Made by a program: the position numbers and the translations under genes
Assembly: GCA_902625725.1 (NCBI GenBank)
Contig: CACOCY010000011.1
Location: 1 to 64,000 of the forward strand
Origin: an uncultured SAR116 cluster alpha proteobacterium
GTDB taxonomy: Bacteria > Pseudomonadota > Alphaproteobacteria > Puniceispirillales > Puniceispirillaceae
DNA length: 64,000 nucleotides
Reading direction: 5' to 3'
Notes under the pieces: model-generated
Told to the model about the DNA's origin: nothing
The model's input: only the letters and a program-made list of their open reading frames with translations
Database searches by the model: none
Shown: piece after piece, positions 56,084-62,009 of the stretch
Numbering within the stretch: position 1 is the first letter of the stretch
Layout: every line of letters starts with the position of its first letter

Positions 56084-56398
56084 TTAAACTGGCATATTTA
56101 AAATATCTTTATATGCACTCAGCATTTTATTTCGAACATTCAATGTAAGCTGAAAACCGAGAGAGGATACTTGTTGATCAACCATAACCTTACTCAAGTC
56201 AGTCTCCAAACCAAGTTCAAAGGCTTTCATGCTGTCCGCTGATTGCTTTTGTGCGTCTGCAACATCTGTCAAAGCATTTTGCATTCTATCTGAAAAGCCT
56301 AAATTTTGGCTTGATGAACCAAGCGTTTCTGTCGCTTTTTCCATTACCTTCTCATGAAGGTTGTCAAGTTTTACAACGGATGAATTAATACTAGTCAT
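56084..56398 (-). CDS. fliE: Flagellar hook-basal body protein FliE
   Basis: This 104-residue protein has the C-terminal conserved part (SMKAFELGLETDLSKVMVDQ and LTLNVRNKMLSAYKDILNMP) that couples the rod to the MS ring and gate. It begins 10 bases after the FleT-like gene, so it is in the same transcript under the upstream sigma-54 promoter. Length is normal. Confidence 0.94.
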   Translation of the reverse strand: MTSINSSVVKLDNLHEKVMEKATETLGSSSQNLGFSDRMQNALTDVADAQKQSADSMKAFELGLETDLSKVMVDQQVSSLGFQLTLNVRNKMLSAYKDILNMPV

Positions 56399-56408
56399 AA
56401 CTTACCTC

Positions 56409-57590
56409 TTATCCTGCTAAAGCTTGTTTTTCGAGCATATTTTGAATATGTGTTTGACCACCACCTTGGTAAAGCGTGTTGTCAATTATAATATCTTCTG
56501 CATTTATTGTCTTTCCATCTGATAATACTAGCGCACGCTGAATTACGTTTTCGAGTTCGCGCACATTTCCAGGCCACGAATAATTTATCAATAGATCACG
56601 TGCTTTGGTCGATAAATTTGGAATAGCTTCTATTTTTATACAATGTCTTTCAATTAGGACAGTTGAGATAGGTACTATATCTAAAGGTCTTTCCGAAAGA
56701 CTTAAGGTTGATAGAGGAAACACGTTCAGTCGGTAATATAAATCTTCTCTAAAATTACCTTGCTTAATCTCCTCAACCATATTTCTATTGGTCGTTGCGA
56801 TCACTCTTACATCAACAGGAATAGCCGTATGAGAACCAATTGGTGTTACCGATTTTTCTTGCAAGGCTCGTAATAACTTCGCCTGTAAAGAAATTGGCAT
56901 TTCTGAGATTTCATCTAGTAATAAAGTTCCGCCATCTGCAGCTCTGAAAATACCTTTGTTAGTAGTTGATGCACCCGTAAATGAGCCTTTCTCATGTCCA
57001 AATAGAAGAGCTTCTAGCATATTTTCCGGTATTGCAGCGCAATTCACTGCAACAAAACCCGCCTCATTACGTTTCGAGTGCGTGTGAATTAATTTTGATA
57101 AGACCTCTTTACCAGTTCCGGTAGGTCCATTTATAAAAACTGTAACATCAGTTTTTGCTACACGTTTAGCTAATGCAAATAATTTAATGCTATTTTGATC
57201 GCTGGCAGCTATAGAACTTGAACTGGAGATGATGGTGGTCAACATTTGAAATCCATAATCTTCTGTGATGGGGTTGTTGTTCGATTTAGGTATGCTGAAG
57301 AACAGCATTCGTCCGCCTAGCTCAGGTTCGATTTGGAAAACATCCTGTTCTTCTCTAATAACACAAATTAGGTTGGCTTTTAATGATTTAGCATGAGAAA
57401 TTATAGCTTCGTTTCCTACTTTGTTAAAATAGGCCTCACTAATAATAATTATTTCACATTTGTATGAGGGGATGCCCATGTCTGTATTCAGACCTTTCGC
57501 ACACCTAAAAGGTATTTGACGAATTTGCATAATTTCGGTTAAGCGGTCTACAGATGTAAACATGCCGGTAATAAGGTGAACGTCGCTCAT
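56409..57590 (-). CDS. fleT: Sigma-54 activator without a DNA-binding domain, FleT-like
   Basis: This 393-residue protein has a 125-residue N-terminal domain that lacks an obvious receiver phosphorylation site, then an AAA+ domain with Walker A GPTGTGK (155-161), sigma-54 contact loop GSFTGA (202-207), Walker B GGTLLLDE (220-227) and [15 protein letters not shown]. It ends about 25 residues after the AAA+ domain, with no Fis-type helix-turn-helix. R. sphaeroides FleT, as I recall, has the same lack and works with FleQ. GAGGAAAAAC stands upstream of the chosen ATG. It heads fliE-F-G-H-I-J. It would need a DNA-binding partner. Confidence 0.85.
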   Translation of the reverse strand: MSDVHLITGMFTSVDRLTEIMQIRQIPFRCAKGLNTDMGIPSYKCEIIIISEAYFNKVGNEAIISHAKSLKANLICVIREEQDVFQIEPELGGRMLFFSIPKSNNNPITEDYGFQMLTTIISSSSSIAASDQNSIKLFALAKRVAKTDVTVFINGPTGTGKEVLSKLIHTHSKRNEAGFVAVNCAAIPENMLEALLFGHEKGSFTGASTTNKGIFRAADGGTLLLDEISEMPISLQAKLLRALQEKSVTPIGSHTAIPVDVRVIATTNRNMVEEIKQGNFREDLYYRLNVFPLSTLSLSERPLDIVPISTVLIERHCIKIEAIPNLSTKARDLLINYSWPGNVRELENVIQRALVLSDGKTINAEDIIIDNTLYQGGGQTHIQNMLEKQALAG

Positions 57591-57628
57591 TTGTTTTTCC
57601 TCATTAAAAAGTAACTGATTTAATAGAG

Positions 57629-57644
57629 GCAAAAAGCTTGCCAA
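57629..57644 (-). promoter_or_regulatory. Sigma-54 promoter for fleT-fliEFGHIJ
   Basis: The minus strand reads TTGGCAAGCTTTTTGC followed by C, with GG and GC ten bases apart and a match to TTGGCA-N6-TTGC. The expected transcription start is about 28 bases before the fleT ATG. It suggests that fleT is itself in the sigma-54 regulon and may be autoregulated. Confidence 0.82.
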
Positions 57645-57733
57645 CTTAAAACAAAGTAAAAATAAATTTTTAAGATATTGAAAAATAACAATAATCAATT
57701 AAATATTTGCCTGATTATTTGAACTCAAAATTC

Positions 57734-57749
57734 TGACACAGCACTTGCT
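57734..57749 (+). promoter_or_regulatory. Degenerate sigma-54-like promoter before fleQ
   Basis: TGACACAGCACTTGCT matches TGGCAC-N5-TTGCT except that the second G of the conserved GG pair is A. It lies about 55 bases before the fleQ ATG. The GG position is the most important in the -24 element, so it may be weak or inactive. Confidence 0.4.
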
Positions 57750-57804
57750 TTTATTCGTTAGATATGAACAAAATAATGACACTAAGAGTCTAAGGAACAA
57801 TTTG

Positions 57805-58899
57805 ATGAATTCCATTGATAACATTATTGTTGGCAAGTCACTCGCGATAGAGGAGGTTAAAAAGCTTGTTCAAGCTGTCGCAAAGACGCCTACAACTGTA
57901 CTTGTACAGGGAGAAACTGGAACAGGTAAAGAAGTTATATCAAGAGCTATACATGAACTATCTGGAAGGAAAGGAAAACTAGTCTCTGTTAATTGCGCAG
58001 CGATTCCTTCAGAGTTACTGGAGTCAGAATTATTTGGTCATGAGAAGGGCTCATTTACTGGAGCAGAAAAAACAAGGGCGGGTCGTTTCGAACAAGCTAG
58101 TGGCGGAACGTTATTTTTAGACGAAATAGGGGATATGCCAATTCCTCTTCAATCAAAATTATTAAGAGCGCTCGAGCAGAGAGTTATTCAAAGAGTTGGT
58201 AGTAATGAAGAAATTGCTGTTGATTTTCGACTAGTATGTGCAACACACCAAAATATGCAAATTAAAATTGATGAGGGTGCCTTTAGGTCAGATCTATTTT
58301 ACAGAATTAATGTGTTTCCTATTCAAGTGCCATCTCTTGCTGAGCGAGCGGTCGATATACCAAATCTGGTAAAGGCGATCCTAGAGCAATTGCAAGCATC
58401 TGTCTCACCCCAGTTTGACGACACGGGACTCGCAGAGCTTTCTAAATATCCTTGGCCAGGTAACGTGCGTGAACTCAGAAATGTTATTGAAAGAGCGAAC
58501 GTTTTATTTAAAGATAGTGTTATAACTAGTAAACATGTTCGTGAAAATTTATTAAGGCTCAAGGTCCCTGAGAGAGAAGAGGAACAGGCACTATTGTGGG
58601 ATGCTACAGCTGATTTACTAACTGAAGATGAGTTAAATCTAATTCCAGAGACAGAAAGTTCAATTCCACATCCCTCTCATTATAAACAATGGTTTGAATA
58701 TTTTGACACTATTGACTTAAGAAGACACTTGCGTGACGTTGAGGTAGTATTGATAGAGGCAGCGTTAGAAAAAACGGATGGTATGGTGAGTCAGGCAGCC
58801 GCGTCTCTGAAACTAAGGAGAACTACCTTAATTGAAAAAATGAAAAAACTTATGATTGAGAAGCCTTTGCCAAAAACCGAAACGTCGGAAGGCGCGTAA
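57805..58899 (+). CDS. fleQ: Sigma-54 activator without an N-terminal domain, FleQ-like
   Basis: This 364-residue protein begins almost at once with the AAA+ domain: Walker A GETGTGK (36-42), GSFTGA (82-87), Walker B GGTLFLDE (100-107), [16 protein letters not shown] linker follows, then a C-terminal Fis-type helix-turn-helix (316-350, [19 protein letters not shown]). It has no receiver or GAF domain, so its own regulation must come through partners. The divergent FleT-like protein has the opposite defect. AAGGAA eight bases before the ATG fixes the start. It should bind flagellar enhancer sites and open sigma-54 promoters. Confidence 0.85.
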   Translation: MNSIDNIIVGKSLAIEEVKKLVQAVAKTPTTVLVQGETGTGKEVISRAIHELSGRKGKLVSVNCAAIPSELLESELFGHEKGSFTGAEKTRAGRFEQASGGTLFLDEIGDMPIPLQSKLLRALEQRVIQRVGSNEEIAVDFRLVCATHQNMQIKIDEGAFRSDLFYRINVFPIQVPSLAERAVDIPNLVKAILEQLQASVSPQFDDTGLAELSKYPWPGNVRELRNVIERANVLFKDSVITSKHVRENLLRLKVPEREEEQALLWDATADLLTEDELNLIPETESSIPHPSHYKQWFEYFDTIDLRRHLRDVEVVLIEAALEKTDGMVSQAAASLKLRRTTLIEKMKKLMIEKPLPKTETSEGA

Positions 58900-58927
58900 A
58901 TTTCTTAATTGAAAAATCGACAATAGT

Positions 58928-59221
58928 TTAGTTAGCGTATCCTTTTAAACGTTTTAGGCTGGTTTTTGTCTTAGTGTTTAACTCTCGCATGTTTTTCTCA
59001 ACGGTTTGAATTAGGTATTTTTGTTTTTCTAAAGCGTTCTTCCATTCTTCATCAAAGTTTATACTGAATTTATTAGTGTTCGGTTGTTCTAGCTTTGATA
59101 GGAATAGCTCTTGTTTCTTCGCTAGGGTTTTGGCAGAACCATAATCTTCACTTTTAATAGCGCGAGATAATTTATCAGATAATTCGTTAAAAAAAGCTAA
59201 TGCCTCATCTGGTTTTATCAT
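58928..59221 (-). CDS. fliT: FliT-like flagellar export chaperone
   Basis: This 97-residue helical protein resembles FliT in size, with a leading helix (EALAFFNELSDKLSRAIKS), a middle with LAKKQELFLSKL and a charged end (TKTKTSLKRLKGY). FliT is the chaperone of the FliD cap in enterobacteria. It overlaps the fliS stop by four bases and would be made with FliS. Sequence evidence alone is weak; position after fliS is the main support. It converges with fleQ. Confidence 0.7.
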   Translation of the reverse strand: MIKPDEALAFFNELSDKLSRAIKSEDYGSAKTLAKKQELFLSKLEQPNTNKFSINFDEEWKNALEKQKYLIQTVEKNMRELNTKTKTSLKRLKGYAN

Positions 59222-59610
59222 AAAATTGTTCTAATCTCTGCCCATGCTTCTCTGATATCTTCCAAAGACGCAATAGCTACTAAAGTACCTGAAGCTTTGT
59301 CAGTCTTGGCTTCTGCTATCACCTGCTGTCGAGCATACTCATATAATCGGAATAGATTTTCTGCAATTTCACCACCATGTTCAAAATCAAGACTTGATTG
59401 CAATGCGTAAATAATCGTAAGTGCTCTGCTCATATTTTGAGATTTTAGATCATAATCACTTTTTTTTGTGTCTATATTTTCACTAAAAATACGAAGCGTT
59501 TTTATTAATTCGTCAAATAATAAAAGGACCATTGCATGAGAGTCCTCCGCTTCAACTATAGCTTTTTGTTCCGAATTTGAGTAAGCCTCTAACATTTTTG
59601 AGTAATTCAT
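59218..59610 (-). CDS. fliS: Flagellar secretion chaperone FliS
   Basis: This 130-residue helical protein has the FliS pattern: a short N-terminus with AYSNSEQKAIVEAEDSHAMV, LLLFDELIKTLRIFSENI, MSRALTIIYALQSSLDFEHG and GEIAENLFRLYEYARQQVI. FliS binds flagellin and keeps it unfolded for export. It overlaps fliT by four bases (ATGA). fliD would normally be a neighbour; here a hypothetical gene and a chloride transporter come between them. Confidence 0.9.
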   Translation of the reverse strand: MNYSKMLEAYSNSEQKAIVEAEDSHAMVLLLFDELIKTLRIFSENIDTKKSDYDLKSQNMSRALTIIYALQSSLDFEHGGEIAENLFRLYEYARQQVIAEAKTDKASGTLVAIASLEDIREAWAEIRTIL

Positions 59611-59667
59611 AGGATTTGCTAAACTCCAATGCTTTGAGATTCGTTCCGAATCAGTTATAATTAAAAT

Positions 59668-60030
59668 ATGTTACATCCAGCTTTACCACAGCCAAATTCA
59701 TATCAGTCATTGACTAGAAACGAAACCATGGTACAACCTTCGTCTGCAATACGTGCAAACACTATGCCAACTTTGCAACAAACTATTCATGGACTTGCGC
59801 CGGTCGAAAATGTAGGTCAATCAAATAAATATGAAGAAAATAGCTTGCGGACGAAAATTTATCATCCACGAATGGCTCCGTCATCTATAAGTTCTGAAGA
59901 ATTTTTAGTAGCTCGGTTTTCCTTTAGCCCTCAATATAGCCATAATATGGCGGCAACAAGAGACGCTCGCACCTCAAATTTGCATGAAGAAACTCCTAGA
60001 TTCCGAGACCAAATTGATATTTTAGCCTGA
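59668..60030 (+). CDS. Hypothetical 120-residue protein
   Basis: I do not recognise this protein. It is polar and proline/serine/asparagine-rich at the start (HPALPQPNSYQSLTRNETMV) and ends with RFRDQIDILA. I see no signal peptide, membrane helix or known motif. It overlaps the probable fliS promoter region and has no Shine-Dalgarno before its ATG. It converges with clc after 23 bases. The stretch is open but may be non-coding. Confidence 0.4.
   Translation: MLHPALPQPNSYQSLTRNETMVQPSSAIRANTMPTLQQTIHGLAPVENVGQSNKYEENSLRTKIYHPRMAPSSISSEEFLVARFSFSPQYSHNMAATRDARTSNLHEETPRFRDQIDILA
59680..59695 (-). promoter_or_regulatory. Possible sigma-54 promoter for fliS-fliT
   Basis: The minus strand reads TTGGCTGTGGTAAAGC, with GG and GC ten bases apart and a good TTGGC. 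The -12 part is AAGC instead of TTGC. It would start a transcript about 58 bases before the fliS ATG. It is weaker than those before fleT, fliK, fliO and fliD. Confidence 0.35.
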
Positions 60031-60053
60031 AAACCTAATTATAAAACACTAAA

Positions 60054-61793
60054 CTACTTTTTTTCTAAATCCACGACTTTATTTTGTGTGGTTAAATAAG
60101 CTTGAAAAAGATCAGCCTCACTAAGTATACCAACCATTTCGTTTGTTTCTTTATTAATAACTGGTATGGACTCTCCTACAAATTCACTGGCAATTTCAAT
60201 GCTCTGTTGAAGTGATGCATCATGTTTTATCTTGATAGGATTTTCCATCAATGAAGCACTCACGGGGAGACTATCTTTACTAGCTAACAATCTATGAAGA
60301 CTTACTTTCCCAATAAATACATTTTTCCTAGATATAACGTAGGCTTCGCTCACTTGTTTAAAGGCCATTTCTTTAATCGCATCTTTTATTCTCGTCTCAT
60401 TGGAAAAACTAACAAATTCTTTTTTGGCTAAATGACTAATTGTTTTTTCCATGAGTTCTATATAACTCCGACCTTGAGCAATATCAATTCCACGATCTAA
60501 CAATTGCCTATCAAAAAACGAATGACCAAATAGCAGATGTGCAATTAATGCACTCGTTACTACGCTCAACATCGCGGCTAGTGCCAATTCATAGCTCATT
60601 GTAAGCTCCAAAATTATTAGGACACCTGCTATGGGAGTGCCAACTACCGTGCTCGATATAGCAGCCATCCCGCAAATAATCAGACCAGGTCCTAGAGCCA
60701 CTCCAACTGTTGTCCCTCCGACTATAGTTGCAATTTTTGTGAATAAAGCACCAGAAGTTGCGCCAATGAATAAAGCCGGAGAAAATATTCCACCAAACAT
60801 TCCAAAGCCAATGCATACACTTGTGATTACAAGTTTGCCAATTAGCAAAAGTATTAAATAATTTAGAGAGAACCCATCATCTATAATATTCTGGATATGC
60901 TCAATTCCTAACCCAAGAATTTCAGGTAGAAACGAGCCTGTTAGACCTGTAGCAATCGCCGCAAAGAGCAATAATTTCCACGGTGACCAGTTTGTTTTTT
61001 TTGCTATTGATGCTGAATTTCTAAGCATAACCATGTAAGCAATTGACAGAAAACCAAACAATGGACCTGCAATTAAAGCCATTGGTAATAGATAGATTAA
61101 TTCTGTTGATACGCCAGTCAGTGTAAATGTACTCAAATTTCCAAAGAATATTTTACTAATACCTGCTGCTGTTATGCTTGTGATAGCAACAGGAGCAATA
61201 GCACGTAGTGAAAAATGCCGAAGGATGGTCTCACAAGCAAAGATAGTCCCGGCTATTGGTGCATTAAATCCTGCTGAAATAGCTCCAGCAACACCACAAC
61301 CTATGAACACATCCGCGCTTATGCTTCCTTTAGTAAGAGTTCTTACATAGCTTCCGACTGTAGCGCCAAAATGAACTAAAGGTCCATATTGACCAACTGA
61401 AGCTCCGCTGCCTGCTGATATGAAAGCAGCTATAGTAGAACCAAAGCCTTTTTTAACGTCAAGTTCGTTATCGGTTCTGTGGGCGGCATAGATCGAGTCT
61501 GCAGGACCATACCAACGGTCTATTAAAAATAATCGGCGAACTAACAAAAGTGCGCCAACAGCGATTAGAAGTGAAAGAATTGGAGCACTAGATAGTTCTT
61601 TTCCAAACAAACTTATTTCAAAAAAGCTCAGATAATGTCTTGAATTAAATAAAAATTCTACTCCCTTGACAAAGGCATTTGATGCAATAGCCATCAAAAT
61701 CCCAAAACTTACGCCTGTGACCATCACAATACAAATGATTTTGAGCGATTTAACTATATCGATGTCATTAGTTTGAGGTTTAGATTTAGCCAT
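60054..61793 (-). CDS. CLC-family chloride channel/transporter with CBS domains
   Basis: This 579-residue membrane protein has the CLC fold (about 1-430) followed by a C-terminal CBS-domain pair. Key differences from E. coli ClcA: the GSGIP-like motif reads YGPAD near 95-99, and the gating motif GREGP reads GQYGP at 134-138, with Tyr136 where the gating Glu148 is expected. The third motif, GGIFSPALF, is intact. The missing glutamate suggests that transport is a channel or is otherwise altered, although this variant may be normal in this clade. It lies between fliS/fliT and fliD on the opposite strand to fliD, with no clear flagellar role. Confidence 0.82.
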   Translation of the reverse strand: MAKSKPQTNDIDIVKSLKIICIVMVTGVSFGILMAIASNAFVKGVEFLFNSRHYLSFFEISLFGKELSSAPILSLLIAVGALLLVRRLFLIDRWYGPADSIYAAHRTDNELDVKKGFGSTIAAFISAGSGASVGQYGPLVHFGATVGSYVRTLTKGSISADVFIGCGVAGAISAGFNAPIAGTIFACETILRHFSLRAIAPVAITSITAAGISKIFFGNLSTFTLTGVSTELIYLLPMALIAGPLFGFLSIAYMVMLRNSASIAKKTNWSPWKLLLFAAIATGLTGSFLPEILGLGIEHIQNIIDDGFSLNYLILLLIGKLVITSVCIGFGMFGGIFSPALFIGATSGALFTKIATIVGGTTVGVALGPGLIICGMAAISSTVVGTPIAGVLIILELTMSYELALAAMLSVVTSALIAHLLFGHSFFDRQLLDRGIDIAQGRSYIELMEKTISHLAKKEFVSFSNETRIKDAIKEMAFKQVSEAYVISRKNVFIGKVSLHRLLASKDSLPVSASLMENPIKIKHDASLQQSIEIASEFVGESIPVINKETNEMVGILSEADLFQAYLTTQNKVVDLEKK

Positions 61794-61874
61794 TCTCGTT
61801 TTGATTCATACTTTATAACGTTGATGTCAAGTTCCCATAATACTCCTAAATATAAACGCATCAAAACTTTTTAT

Positions 61875-61889
61875 TGGCTTTCTTAGCCA
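61875..61889. repeat. Inverted repeat upstream of the fliD promoter
   Basis: TGGCT-TTCTT-AGCCA is a perfect five-base palindrome with a five-base spacer. It lies about 46 bases before the -24 element of the fliD promoter, a suitable place for an activator site. A similar repeat occurs between fliM and fliN. Binding is not shown. Confidence 0.35.
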
Positions 61890-61932
61890 TGACTTAATTT
61901 CCGATTTTAAATTGTCATTTTTTTTCGCTGAT

Positions 61933-61949
61933 TAGGCATAAAATTTGCA
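61933..61949 (+). promoter_or_regulatory. Sigma-54 promoter for fliD
   Basis: TAGGCATAAAATTTGCA has GG and GC ten bases apart and an exact TTTGCA. The -24 part (TAGGCAT) differs from the consensus at two positions. It lies about 60 bases before the fliD ATG. Confidence 0.6.
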
Positions 61950-62009
61950 ATTAATAGCCGTTAAATTAACTTTAAGAGCAAATTTTTGCCAACTTTTCTT
62001 GAGAAAAAA

